From NCBI RefSeq assembly GCF_002362255.1, contig NZ_LPVV01000004.1:62001-126000 (forward strand): 64,000 nucleotides of DNA, written 5' to 3'. The stretch comes from Microbacterium sp. SZ1. Lineage in GTDB: Bacteria > Actinomycetota > Actinomycetes > Actinomycetales > Microbacteriaceae. The notes beneath the pieces are model-generated. The model made no database searches, was not told where the DNA came from, and saw only the letters and a program-made list of their open reading frames with translations. The position numbers and the translations under genes are program-made. Shown in pieces: positions 25,550 through 33,876 of the stretch (positions within the stretch are counted from its first letter, which is position 1; each line of letters opens with the position of its first letter).

Positions 25550-25666
25550 CTAATGTGTGTGGCCTCGAGCTGCGAGAAACTCCGTCGCCGTCTCAACCTG
25601 AAACTGCTCGTCGACGTAGCTTGCCGGAGTGAGGTTTCGGGTTACGAAGAGGGTGCTTAGGTGAAA
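25550..25666 (-). pseudogene. possible PIN-domain toxin remnant (C-terminal end only)
   Basis: On the minus strand a 38-codon tail reads STLFVTRNL, then QVETATEFLAARG before a TAG. The pattern VTRN...V.T...EFL is how many VapC-type PIN toxins end. There is no start, and the frame runs into the 3' end of the large gene at 25657, so at most a truncated leftover remains. The resemblance is short and could be chance. Confidence 0.22.
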
Positions 25667-28600
25667 CTCCTCGCCGTCAGGGGGTCGCCGATCCCGAGAC
25701 GCGTCGCAATGCTCGCGACGTGGGGCGCTAGTTCGCTCTCCTTGCGGGCGAGCTGAGTTGTGTAGCTGGGCTTGGTCCCGCGGTCTCCTACCTGGTCGCG
25801 GAAGAAGGTGCGCAGTTGTCGCGCCGTCTCAGCGAATCCATGCACCGACGCAGGGTCCTTCGCCTCGATCAACCAGATGGTGCTATCGCCAGGGCGTCCG
25901 CACACGAGGTCGACCTCGGTGGTGAGAGTCGGCACGCCGAGCCGCGCGTGGTCGTTGGGTTTCACGCGGGCGACCGTGGTGTAGCCGAGTTCCTCTAGCC
26001 GGTTCTGAAGGAATCTCTCGAACCGAATATTGCGGCGCGCACGGCGGTCCGCAAGCGCGTTGCTGACAGGCTGAGGAACGTCTCCCGCCCAGGGAAGAAC
26101 CCCTTGGAGGAGGTGGCGGTAGTAGACCTGAAAGGAGGTCAGCAGGTACTGGGGGCTGACAATGAGTCGTCCATCCGAATCTTGCACCAGCGGTTGCACG
26201 AGGAGCCGATGGCGCCGAGTGCGCGTTTGCCAGGGCTTCCGCTCCACGGCTTGCATCTGGACGGCCGTGCTCGTGAGCATCTCGATGGCAGCTTCGACAC
26301 GCGATCTTTGCGACTCATCCGCGCCCGAGCCCAGCGCATCACAGACCCACACTGTGGCCTCGGCCACGGTGACGTGGGCAGTCGTCCTGCCTGGCTCAAA
26401 CGTCTCCCACTTTGCGAGCGCGGCGAGGGTGGAGAACATGTCCTGCGACGTCGCTCCCCATGCCTGCTGGAACGCATCTTCGACGTGGTCTTCTTCGTTC
26501 GCCTGTTGCAGCGAGTCGTCGTCTTGCGTGCCGTGCAGCCGAATGCCCGCAGCTGCACGGGTCAGTTCGTCGTTTCGTAGGCCCCACGCCGATGCGTCGG
26601 GATGCGGATCGTCGTCCACGGTCAGCTCGTACATCGGGCTGAGGGTGATGACTGCGGGCGCGACTTGGTGATACATCCGCTCGCTCAATGTGGTCGCGGT
26701 GAGGTACGCATCTGCGGCGGCAAGGAGACCGCTCCATGCCTGAGGAGTGATCGGCTTCGTCGCCGCCGGCTTGTCCAGGATGCGCAGGGCGGCTTCCACC
26801 ACGATCTCGTTACATTGACGAAGCTGAAGTGTCTCCGCCGAGAGTTCGGCCGTGCGGGTGAGCGGATCCCATTCGGTCGAGAGATTCGCTGCGACTCGGG
26901 ATAGATCGTCTTGCTGATGAATGGCGCTGTCCATCACCCTCGCCAGTTGCTCCATACCCGTCAGCACCACCTCGCTCCCATCGTGGCTCTTGATTCCTTC
27001 AGTCAGGGTTTCGAGAGCAAGGGGCGCAAGATGTTCGCGGATAAGTCGATTCGCATCATCCGCTCGGTACTCGCCAGGTTGAACGCCGGCATCGTGGAGT
27101 CGTCGCCCCAACGCCGCAACCATACGGCTTTCGTCAGAGGGTCGTAGACGCCACGGATCAGGCAGGTGATTGAGAGTGGTCCGTGCCTGCTTCATCTCCA
27201 AGATGAGAAAGGGTTTCGCTGTGCGCCACTGGTCGCGGAGCGCCGCTGCGGTGTCGACATCCATGCCTCCCGCGCGGAGCAGATCGAACACTGCGTCCGC
27301 TGTTAGGAGATTCGCCGCCTGCGGATCTCCATTCGCTGAGTCGGCGAAGCCCTCGACATCGATGCGCCACAAAACGTTGACCGGTTCGTCGATGGCACGC
27401 ACATGCGGGTCGAGATACGGCGTGACCACGCCGGACGATTCACCCGGGACTGCTTCCGATACGTGGAGGTAGAGGACGTATCCGGGCACATCGATCGCCT
27501 GGTGCGCGGAACGCCATCGATCACCAAGCGCAGCGAAGCCGTAGATTAGCCCGCCGCATAAGTCGAAGACGAACCGTCGGTGGTCGGTAGATGCTGCCTC
27601 TAGAACCCCCCGTGCCACGGCAACGGGGGGTTCGGTGAGAGCGAGCGACCACCCGTCAACACTCGGCGCGGTGTTGACACCGCGGGTGGCGTCATACGTG
27701 GGGTCGCCTGCGATTATCGCGACGTTTGCGACGGGCCCCGGGGCGACTTCTGCCGCTCGGAGGTCTCGAATCGGTGGAAGCCCAACCCCGATGAGCGCCA
27801 CTTCGAGATCCGATAGCTCTACCGCTCGATCCCACTCGGCCTCGCCCGCGTGCGCTTCAAAGTAGACGGCATTGGGTACCACACCACCCTTGAAAAAAGA
27901 CTTGCCATTAGCTTTCCACGGCTCCCAGTAGTTGATCGCCTCCCACCCGAAGCTCTCAGGGAAATCGGGAGCGCTCAGATCCCGCGCGAATGCGTAAAGA
28001 TCATCGTCGGACGTGGCAGTTTCCGCAATCCATGTCAGGTCTTCAAGCGCGAGTTTTGCCTCGCCGACCGCCTGCGGCACAGCGATGTGACCGGGCGCCG
28101 CGAACACCGTCAACGGGATGACCTCCGCGCCCGACTTGATGGTTCCGCGTCGCCCGCCCGCCATCCGCACCGGCACAGGGCCGGATTGCGCCCTCACCTG
28201 TTTCGCCAGCTCCACTGAGCCGATGTATGGCGGCGGCGAGGCCCCCAGGTCGGGGACGTAGATGACCGAGACGGCGATGAAAGTGGACGGATTCACTGGT
28301 ACCAACCACTGAACGTCAATCCCTCGAAGCGGGATGGCGGCGCCTTCGCTGGAGGGCGGGGGTTCGATCAACTGGTGGGAGAAACGCCACAGGGCTTGAC
28401 GGATCTGGTTCAGGCAAGAGCTCCGGAGGGCCTTTCGTGCTTGGCTGTCTCGGTCGAGCGCAGACACCAGCTCTCGGGCGGCATGAGCCATGATCTCCGG
28501 GATGAAGAGTGGCGGCACCCATCGGTGTCCACCCGCCGTGTCAGCAAAGCGAAGGAACCTTTCGAACGGACTGGAGAGACTCTCCACGTCGAACGCGGCC

Positions 28601-29307
28601 CTACTTGCGGAGTTCGTCATCCATTCCAACGCCCTTTTGTCAGCCTCACCGAGTTCGATGTGGTCGAGGGGATCCAGGTTGAGGAAGGCCCGCGTCGCTT
28701 CATACTCAACGTCCGGCAATGAGACCTCATCGTTGAGCTCCAGGTCCGGGGCTGGTACCCATGCGTCCGCAAGGTGGCGCACGCAGAAATCGCCGTACCT
28801 CATCGCCACGTTCACCACGTTCGCGATACCGAATCGAAATCGCCGGTGGAGGCGACCGTCTACCGCTTCCGCCATTCTGAGCGCACGCGTGAGGTCGGCG
28901 ACCGGCCGTTCGGTGAGGCCAGGCACCGCGCGCAGCGGCTCAGCGCCGACGGCGAGGAAGACAGTTCGGGTGGGGTCGGTGGCGATAAAATCTTCACGCT
29001 CCAGTCCGATCCCATAGGTGGTAGCCGCTAGATCGGACAGTGCTTGGATCGACGGCAGCGGTTGGTACTCGTCCGGCGCCGGAGCGGCGGAGGCTCGTAG
29101 CGCAGCCGCGAAGCTGCTTCCCAATGTCACCGACCGATGCCTGTTGCCCGGGGACGTGGCGGCGGCGAAAATCAACGTCCAGAGCTCGTCCGGATCGTAC
29201 GCTGACAAGGCCAGTTCGAGTGCGTCTGGCTCCCGTTGCACGGTGCTCACCGCCGACCGTTGAGATCGAGGCCGCTTGTTTCTACGAGTGTTTTTGCTCT
29301 TCCCCAC
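25657..29307 (-). CDS. large protein with C-terminal PD-(D/E)XK-like nuclease domain, unidentified
   Basis: About 1216 residues from a tentative GTG at 29307; the frame stays open to 29496, and a GTG at 29250 is another option. I do not recognise most of it. The last ~130 residues resemble a restriction-type nuclease: TEVDLVCGRPGDSTIWLIEAKD gives the D-x(n)-ExK pattern, preceded by RFERFLQNRLEELGY. The middle is mixed alpha/beta without an ATPase Walker motif. The gene lies between two paralogous antitoxin-like genes and next to a nuclease-NACHT gene, so a defence role is likely but inferred. Base composition is less GC-rich than the flanking chromosome. Confidence 0.7.
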   Translation of the reverse strand: MGKSKNTRRNKRPRSQRSAVSTVQREPDALELALSAYDPDELWTLIFAAATSPGNRHRSVTLGSSFAAALRASAAPAPDEYQPLPSIQALSDLAATTYGIGLEREDFIATDPTRTVFLAVGAEPLRAVPGLTERPVADLTRALRMAEAVDGRLHRRFRFGIANVVNVAMRYGDFCVRHLADAWVPAPDLELNDEVSLPDVEYEATRAFLNLDPLDHIELGEADKRALEWMTNSASRAAFDVESLSSPFERFLRFADTAGGHRWVPPLFIPEIMAHAARELVSALDRDSQARKALRSSCLNQIRQALWRFSHQLIEPPPSSEGAAIPLRGIDVQWLVPVNPSTFIAVSVIYVPDLGASPPPYIGSVELAKQVRAQSGPVPVRMAGGRRGTIKSGAEVIPLTVFAAPGHIAVPQAVGEAKLALEDLTWIAETATSDDDLYAFARDLSAPDFPESFGWEAINYWEPWKANGKSFFKGGVVPNAVYFEAHAGEAEWDRAVELSDLEVALIGVGLPPIRDLRAAEVAPGPVANVAIIAGDPTYDATRGVNTAPSVDGWSLALTEPPVAVARGVLEAASTDHRRFVFDLCGGLIYGFAALGDRWRSAHQAIDVPGYVLYLHVSEAVPGESSGVVTPYLDPHVRAIDEPVNVLWRIDVEGFADSANGDPQAANLLTADAVFDLLRAGGMDVDTAAALRDQWRTAKPFLILEMKQARTTLNHLPDPWRLRPSDESRMVAALGRRLHDAGVQPGEYRADDANRLIREHLAPLALETLTEGIKSHDGSEVVLTGMEQLARVMDSAIHQQDDLSRVAANLSTEWDPLTRTAELSAETLQLRQCNEIVVEAALRILDKPAATKPITPQAWSGLLAAADAYLTATTLSERMYHQVAPAVITLSPMYELTVDDDPHPDASAWGLRNDELTRAAAGIRLHGTQDDDSLQQANEEDHVEDAFQQAWGATSQDMFSTLAALAKWETFEPGRTTAHVTVAEATVWVCDALGSGADESQRSRVEAAIEMLTSTAVQMQAVERKPWQTRTRRHRLLVQPLVQDSDGRLIVSPQYLLTSFQVYYRHLLQGVLPWAGDVPQPVSNALADRRARRNIRFERFLQNRLEELGYTTVARVKPNDHARLGVPTLTTEVDLVCGRPGDSTIWLIEAKDPASVHGFAETARQLRTFFRDQVGDRGTKPSYTTQLARKESELAPHVASIATRLGIGDPLTARSFT

Positions 29308-29491
29308 GCAAGCATTCAAGCGTAGGCCAACGACATCCTCGTTGATTGCTACGCGTTGAAAGCGTTGCGCCGGGCAGGAAGGTGGCAAGAGTTGGGGAGC
29401 CGCCTTGAAGGCGCACGACATGCCCCCTACAACGCCGCTGCTCCCGGTCCAGGAGCGCTTGACCGCTCTCACCTTCGGCACCACACGGGGA

Positions 29492-29533
29492 TGCATACAC
29501 GCAAAAGCGCGCGTAAGATAATGCGTGTACGCA
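29492..29533 (+). promoter_or_regulatory. inverted-repeat operator and promoter of the antitoxin-RES pair
   Basis: TGCATACACGCA (29492-29503) and TGCGTGTACGCA (29522-29533) are near-perfect inverted copies of each other, separated by 18 bp. Between them TAAGAT (29514-29519) could be the -10. Such paired sites 30-70 bp before an antitoxin gene fit autoregulation by the toxin-antitoxin complex. Binding itself is inferred. Confidence 0.45.
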
Positions 29534-29562
29534 CTAACTAGATGCCGCCACGAGGAGGCAAG

Positions 29563-30336
29563 ATGGCTGTGAAGAAGAGTCGCACCCGTGCCTCCTCAGC
29601 TCGCGTCGCCGCCCGCGAGACGACTGTGAACCGCGGCACCGCGACAGGTCGATTCCTCGACGGGAAACCGAAGCTCGTCGTGGCGACCAAGGCCCCAGAA
29701 AAGACCGACGTACAAGCCGGTGTTGAGCGCCTTGCACAGGTGGCGAAGACGTCAAACGTCGACGTATCCGTGTTCAACGCACTCATCGACGAGCTCGCCG
29801 ATGCCATGACCGACCGTCAATCGACCGAGCTGGGCCTCACAGAGCAGCAAGCCGACTTCCTGATCGAGTCCGGCGATTTCACTCCGGAGGAGTTCGCCGA
29901 GGCAGCCGCATTCGTCACCAGCGGTGGGCTCGCCAAACTCGAACGCGAGACTCACGTGCGCGCCCTAACCAACACCTACACCGCATCCGAAGTCGCAGCG
30001 CTCCTCGGCATCGATGCCTCCAGTGTGCGTCACCGCCAGAGCAAGAACACCCTGTACGGCTTCCGGGCGGGAAGGATCCGCCTCTACCCTCGATGGCAGT
30101 TCATTCCCGGCGAAAAGGTCTCGACGATCCCCCACCTTCCCCTGCTCGTCCGAGCGATCCCGTCCGACTGGGATCCGGCCGACGTCGAAGGCTTCATGAC
30201 TACACCTCAAGACGACTTGCGGTCGAGCGATGAGTCTGTCGACCCCCAGGAATGGATGACGCCGATCGAGTGGCTGGCTGCCGCGAAGGATCCTGCACCC
30301 GTAGTGGACATCCTCGAAGACGCCGACATCACGTGA
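29563..30336 (+). CDS. antitoxin of a RES-type toxin-antitoxin pair
   Basis: A 257-residue protein starting at ATG 29563, four bases after GAGGAGG. The first ~40 residues are basic and probably disordered (KKSRTRASSARVAARE). Then comes a helical part shared with the paralogue at 24853, an HTH-like region (YTASEVAALLGIDASSVRHRQ), and a C-terminal segment with MTPIEWLAAAKDPAPVVDIL. That segment matches the toxin-binding end of MbcA/ParS/Xre antitoxins. It overlaps the RES gene by 4 bp (GTGA), the usual antitoxin-first order. It presumably neutralises the NAD+-consuming toxin and represses its own promoter. Confidence 0.8.
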   Translation: MAVKKSRTRASSARVAARETTVNRGTATGRFLDGKPKLVVATKAPEKTDVQAGVERLAQVAKTSNVDVSVFNALIDELADAMTDRQSTELGLTEQQADFLIESGDFTPEEFAEAAAFVTSGGLAKLERETHVRALTNTYTASEVAALLGIDASSVRHRQSKNTLYGFRAGRIRLYPRWQFIPGEKVSTIPHLPLLVRAIPSDWDPADVEGFMTTPQDDLRSSDESVDPQEWMTPIEWLAAAKDPAPVVDILEDADIT

Positions 30337-30971
30337 GCCCGTCGAACGCGAAAGTCCCCGCAACACCCCCGGCGCCGCTCACACTCGACGCTCGTGAGCA
30401 CCTGAGATCATTCGATGGGATCCTCTGGCGGGTCTTCGCTACAAGAGGTCCTCACCCGCAGGCGTGGGATGAGCTGCGGCACTTCGGGCCGATCAGAACC
30501 ATGCGCTTTGACCCGCATCCCGAGCCACAGCAGCATCATGCTGATTATGGCGTGATGTACGCAGCTGCTGGATCTACGACAGCTCTCGGCGAGGTTTTTC
30601 AGAAGGGCCGACTAATCAATCGGCGCGTTCGTGGAAACACCCTCGCGGCTTGGCGTCCGACGCGTGAGCTTCGGTTACTGGATCTCACCAGCAACTGGCC
30701 TGTAATCAACGGGACGACCTCTTCGATCCAGATGGGGCCTAAGCGATACACACGGAACTGGGCGAATGCGATCCATGACCAACTTGGGTCGAGCATCGAC
30801 GGGCTCTACCACGTGTCATCGATCGACTTCGGCCCGATGGTGACGCTGTTCTCGCCTGCCGAGGACTCGTTCCCGCAGTTGCCGTTGGTGCACACCCGAC
30901 TGGACTCCTCCAGTGCGAACGTGTACCTCGCGAAAGCCGTGAAGAGACTCGGCTACCGCGTCAAGAAGTAG
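30333..30971 (+). CDS. RES-domain toxin
   Basis: A 212-residue protein of the RES family, named for conserved Arg, Glu and Ser; known members degrade NAD+. Visible features are ILWRVFATRG, the Arg-containing strand RTMRFDPHP, then YGVMYAAAGSTTALGEVF with the catalytic-type Glu, and DGLYHVSSID with the Ser region. The start is GTG 30333, inside the stop of the antitoxin gene. The pairing and overlap strongly support a type II toxin-antitoxin module that may stabilise the island. Confidence 0.85.
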   Translation: MSPSNAKVPATPPAPLTLDAREHLRSFDGILWRVFATRGPHPQAWDELRHFGPIRTMRFDPHPEPQQHHADYGVMYAAAGSTTALGEVFQKGRLINRRVRGNTLAAWRPTRELRLLDLTSNWPVINGTTSSIQMGPKRYTRNWANAIHDQLGSSIDGLYHVSSIDFGPMVTLFSPAEDSFPQLPLVHTRLDSSSANVYLAKAVKRLGYRVKK

Positions 30972-31043
30972 AACCACCCCAGGACGGCAATCTGCGATCT
31001 CGGATTATCAGATGACGCTCGATCCCCCCGTACGCTCAGTGCT

Positions 31044-31847
31044 ATGACACAGCGTTCCACCTTGCAGACTCTCAGCGGTGCTGTCGAAGGATTCCGGGAC
31101 TTCGCGGCGGCGATCAAGAGTGGAGTGCCCACGGTTCGAAAGGGGTCGATGGCGGAGGAAGATCAAGCCCTCGCAGGAAACATCGTCATCCCTCATGCCA
31201 TAGTCTCCGGGCTCGTCCTCACCGTTGCAGACCACGTATCCGCCTGGGCGGAGCTTGCCGCCAGCCCCGAAGAGGACGTGTTGCTCCTTCATATGCAGGC
31301 TGACTACACCTTGTTCCGTCCTGTGTTGGAGGGGCTCGTGGAGGTGATCTGGATTCTGGATGGTACCGATTCCCCTTCTAGAGTCCGCAGGGCACTTGAG
31401 ATTGCTCGTATCGAGCACAGGCACGGGCTGAAGCTGACCAACGCTCTGCGCAAAGCGCGAACGCCGGATGACAAGACCGAACAGGGAATAGCAGCACTCG
31501 GACGTTTTCTCAGGACCACGGCGAGCAACCTCGGATCCGATCCGGAAGACGTTCTCAGCGCACCATTGATCGATCCCTCCTCGATCACAAGGAAGATAGC
31601 GAGTCGCGTTCCGGGCCCCACATTGCAGACCTTCAACTATTGGGCGATAACCTCGGCCCACGCGCACGGGCAGTTCATCACCACTCTGCGCCACGCGATC
31701 GAGACGCCCCCATCTACGCCTCAGATGGGCGGGGCTCTGTACGAACCAGACGAGGAGCTGATTGCAGACCTCATCGAGTTCATTGGGACGCTGCTCGAGA
31801 TCGCAATCAACCTACTAAACGAACAGGGTTACGAGCTTCGACGCTAG
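31044..31847 (+). CDS. 267-residue protein of unknown function
   Basis: A mostly helical protein from ATG 31044. It has no signal peptide and no clear catalytic motif. The region RPVLEGLVEVIWILDGTDSPSR and the helix ALEIARIEHRHGLKL recall helical-bundle proteins found near mobile elements. The C terminus (ELIADLIEFIGTLLEIAINLLNEQGY) is a long amphipathic helix. It is the last gene before the chromosomal nnrD region and so probably the outermost cargo gene. No ribosome site is seen, so the start could be leaderless. I cannot assign a function. Confidence 0.6.
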   Translation: MTQRSTLQTLSGAVEGFRDFAAAIKSGVPTVRKGSMAEEDQALAGNIVIPHAIVSGLVLTVADHVSAWAELAASPEEDVLLLHMQADYTLFRPVLEGLVEVIWILDGTDSPSRVRRALEIARIEHRHGLKLTNALRKARTPDDKTEQGIAALGRFLRTTASNLGSDPEDVLSAPLIDPSSITRKIASRVPGPTLQTFNYWAITSAHAHGQFITTLRHAIETPPSTPQMGGALYEPDEELIADLIEFIGTLLEIAINLLNEQGYELRR

Positions 31848-32074
31848 AGCTGTCCTGCTTGGCCGACGGGGAACGCTGGGTCGCCGAGATGCGCGCCATG
31901 GGGATTCAGAACTCCGTGAGGCGAGATGTCCGACCCGATCCGTATGATCGGATCAGCCCCTTCGTGAGGCAGTGAACTTAGCGCTTTACATCGGACTTAG
32001 TCCGATTTCATCGCGATTCTGACACGGTCTGGCCCGTGACGGAGACGAAACGAACGCCCACCTGCGGCTCGTCG
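31848..32074. other. non-coding junction, probable right end of the Tn7-like island
   Basis: No gene is seen here. It holds direct repeats around CGTGAGGC (two copies), a TCCGA-rich stretch, the palindrome at 31991-32005, and, from about 32038, a GGAGACGAAACGAACGC segment like the chromosome's own dispersed repeat. Cargo with island character ends at 31847 and a housekeeping gene ends at 32075, so one transposon end should lie here. The exact base cannot be set without an empty-site comparison. Confidence 0.45.
31991..32005. repeat. 15-bp palindrome near the island end
   Basis: TCGGACTTAGTCCGA has perfect 7-bp arms around one central base. It lies between the last cargo gene and the convergently placed 3' end of nnrD. 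It is too short to be a good terminator on its own and could be a protein site or part of the transposon end. Confidence 0.5.
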
Positions 32075-32926
32075 CTAGCCGGGGCTCACGCCGACCTCGC
32101 GCATCGCGGCCGGCAGCTCGCGGGCCAGTTCGCGAGCGAGGAACCCGAGCCCCATCCGCTCTGCGAGGCGGTCCCCCGCGCGACCGTGAGTCCACGCGCC
32201 CCACGCGACGGCGCGCTCCGGGCGCATCCCTCGCGCAGCGAATCCGGTGATCGCACCAGCCAGGACATCGCCCGAGCCGGCCGTTCCGAGGCCCGGCCCG
32301 CCGGCATGCAGCTCCCACACTCGGCCCGACGGAGCGGCGAGGGCGGAGTAGCAGTGGATCACCGCGTCGAGGTCACGGGCGAGCCCGGGCAGGTCGGTGA
32401 CGAGGTCGTCGACAGGTCTGCCGAGCAGGATCTCCGCCTCATCGAGGTTGGCGTTGACGATCAACGAGCGGGGGAGTTCGTCACGGTCGACGTCGCGCAG
32501 GATGCCGACGGCGAAGGCGTCCACGACGAGGCAATCCACGTCCTGGTCCGCCAGACGGACGAGCCACTCGCGCGCGACCTCGGCGTCGGCGAGCCCGGGG
32601 CCGACGAGGACGGCGTCGGACGCGTCGCATGCCGCCGCCCATGCGGCATCCGCCGACTCGCCCGTGCGGGGCGACGTGTGCACGCCGGCTTCGGGGAACG
32701 CGCCGCGGACGATGTCGGCGAGCGCAGCCTCGGTCGTGACGCCGACCTTTCCGGCCCCGACGCGTAGCGCGGCCTCGCCGGCGAGGGTCACGGCCCCCGT
32801 CGACAGGGGCGAACCGCCGATGACCATCGCCGTGCCGCGCGAGTACTTCGACTCGCCCGGATCGGGCAGGCCCCACCCCTGCAACAGCTCGGGGCTGACG
32901 ATGACCGGTTCAGCGCGGCTGGACAT
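32075..32926 (-). CDS. nnrD: ADP-dependent NAD(P)H-hydrate dehydratase
   Basis: Repairs hydrated NAD(P)H by dehydration at the expense of ADP. The 283-residue ribokinase-like fold shows SRGTAMVIGGSPLSTGAVTL near the N terminus. GLGTAGSGDVLAGAITG holds the catalytic Asp in the anion hole. The start is ATG 32926; upstream in-frame codons overlap the phosphatase gene. It overlaps the 3' end of that gene by 17 bp, so the two form a minus-strand pair. Its 3' end faces the transposon, the position Tn7-like elements often occupy relative to a target gene. Confidence 0.88.
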   Translation of the reverse strand: MSSRAEPVIVSPELLQGWGLPDPGESKYSRGTAMVIGGSPLSTGAVTLAGEAALRVGAGKVGVTTEAALADIVRGAFPEAGVHTSPRTGESADAAWAAACDASDAVLVGPGLADAEVAREWLVRLADQDVDCLVVDAFAVGILRDVDRDELPRSLIVNANLDEAEILLGRPVDDLVTDLPGLARDLDAVIHCYSALAAPSGRVWELHAGGPGLGTAGSGDVLAGAITGFAARGMRPERAVAWGAWTHGRAGDRLAERMGLGFLARELARELPAAMREVGVSPG

Positions 32927-33638
32927 CGGGGCTCCCCGGGTGCGCGGTGACCTCGGCACCGAGCTGCTCGAGATGACGGACGTCCGAGAAGTCGACGAGC
33001 TCCCATCGGCGGCCATCGGACCGCAGGCGGGTGACGGATGCGTTCAGCACCGTGTGGTCGGCGGCGAATCGCAGGAGGCTCGTCTCATCGAGTCCGGTGA
33101 GCAGAGCGACGAGAAGCATCACGACGGCGTCGTGCGCCACGACCAATCCGATGCGGGCGTCCACCTCGGCGGCGTCCCGCAGGAACGACCGGAGCCGGAG
33201 CGAGACGTCGGCCCACGACTCGCCGCCGGGCGGGCGGTGGTAGTACTTGCCGAGCTTCGCGCGGCGTGCCGCCTCTTCGGGGTGACGAGCGGCGACCCCG
33301 CGTCGGGTGAGCAGATCGAGGATGCCGAGCTCCCGGTCGCGCAGTCTCTCGTCGGTGAGCACCCGCGCTATGGGCGGCCCGTTCTCCACACTCAGCGCGA
33401 AGGTCTGCTGCGCCCTGGCGTACGGCGACAGCCATGCGACCGCCGGCACTTCGTCGGCTCCGTAGAGCGGCGCGGCGAGAGCTCTCGCCTGCTGCGCCCC
33501 GGTCGCGGACAACGGCACGTCCGCGTCGCGCGTGTCGAGAGCGATCACCTCATCGCCGGCCACCTCCGCAGCCGTGGCCGCGATGTTTCCGATGCTCTCT
33601 CCGTGACGCACCAGCCACAGTTCCTGCAACGTCGCCAT
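32910..33638 (-). CDS. histidine phosphatase family protein
   Basis: A 242-residue phosphoglycerate-mutase-like phosphatase. ELWLVRHGESIGN contains the catalytic RHG histidine, RDRELGILD is the acid-containing loop, and GLVVAHDAVV gives the second histidine. The start is ATG 33638 behind GGAGGAGAGG; an ATG further up at 33656 is less likely. The substrate cannot be told from sequence. Confidence 0.85.
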   Translation of the reverse strand: MATLQELWLVRHGESIGNIAATAAEVAGDEVIALDTRDADVPLSATGAQQARALAAPLYGADEVPAVAWLSPYARAQQTFALSVENGPPIARVLTDERLRDRELGILDLLTRRGVAARHPEEAARRAKLGKYYHRPPGGESWADVSLRLRSFLRDAAEVDARIGLVVAHDAVVMLLVALLTGLDETSLLRFAADHTVLNASVTRLRSDGRRWELVDFSDVRHLEQLGAEVTAHPGSPDVQPR

Positions 33639-33764
33639 ACACGACCTCTCCTCCACGGGACTCCGAGGCTTCCACAGTCGCCCCGAGCGCGGCGCGGGGT
33701 TGACCGTGAGCCCGGAGCGGAGTAACGCTGTGGGCGGCGCTGCGGCGACGCCCCTTCTGATCGC

Positions 33765-33823
33765 CGACGCCCCCGCTGAGCGACGCCATTCAGCAGGGGC
33801 GTGGGCGCTCAGCAGGGGCGTCG
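33765..33823. terminator. long hairpin downstream of the MFS gene
   Basis: CGACGCCCCCGCTGAGC (33765-33781) pairs with GCTCAGCAGGGGCGTCG (33807-33823) with a single mismatch. It stands between the MFS gene ending at 33877 and the phosphatase gene starting at 33638, both on the minus strand. It would separate their transcripts or act as a palindromic repeat. The rest of 33639-33876 shows no gene. Confidence 0.5.
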
Positions 33824-33876
33824 GCGCGCGGCACGGCCGGACGCACAGACGGACGAGGATGCCGCGGGCAGCGCAG

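Noticed and set aside
31849..31975. Short coding remnant (LADGERWVAEMRAMG and following) after the 31044 gene
   Set aside because: No start, no ribosome site and no recognised family; left as part of the junction.
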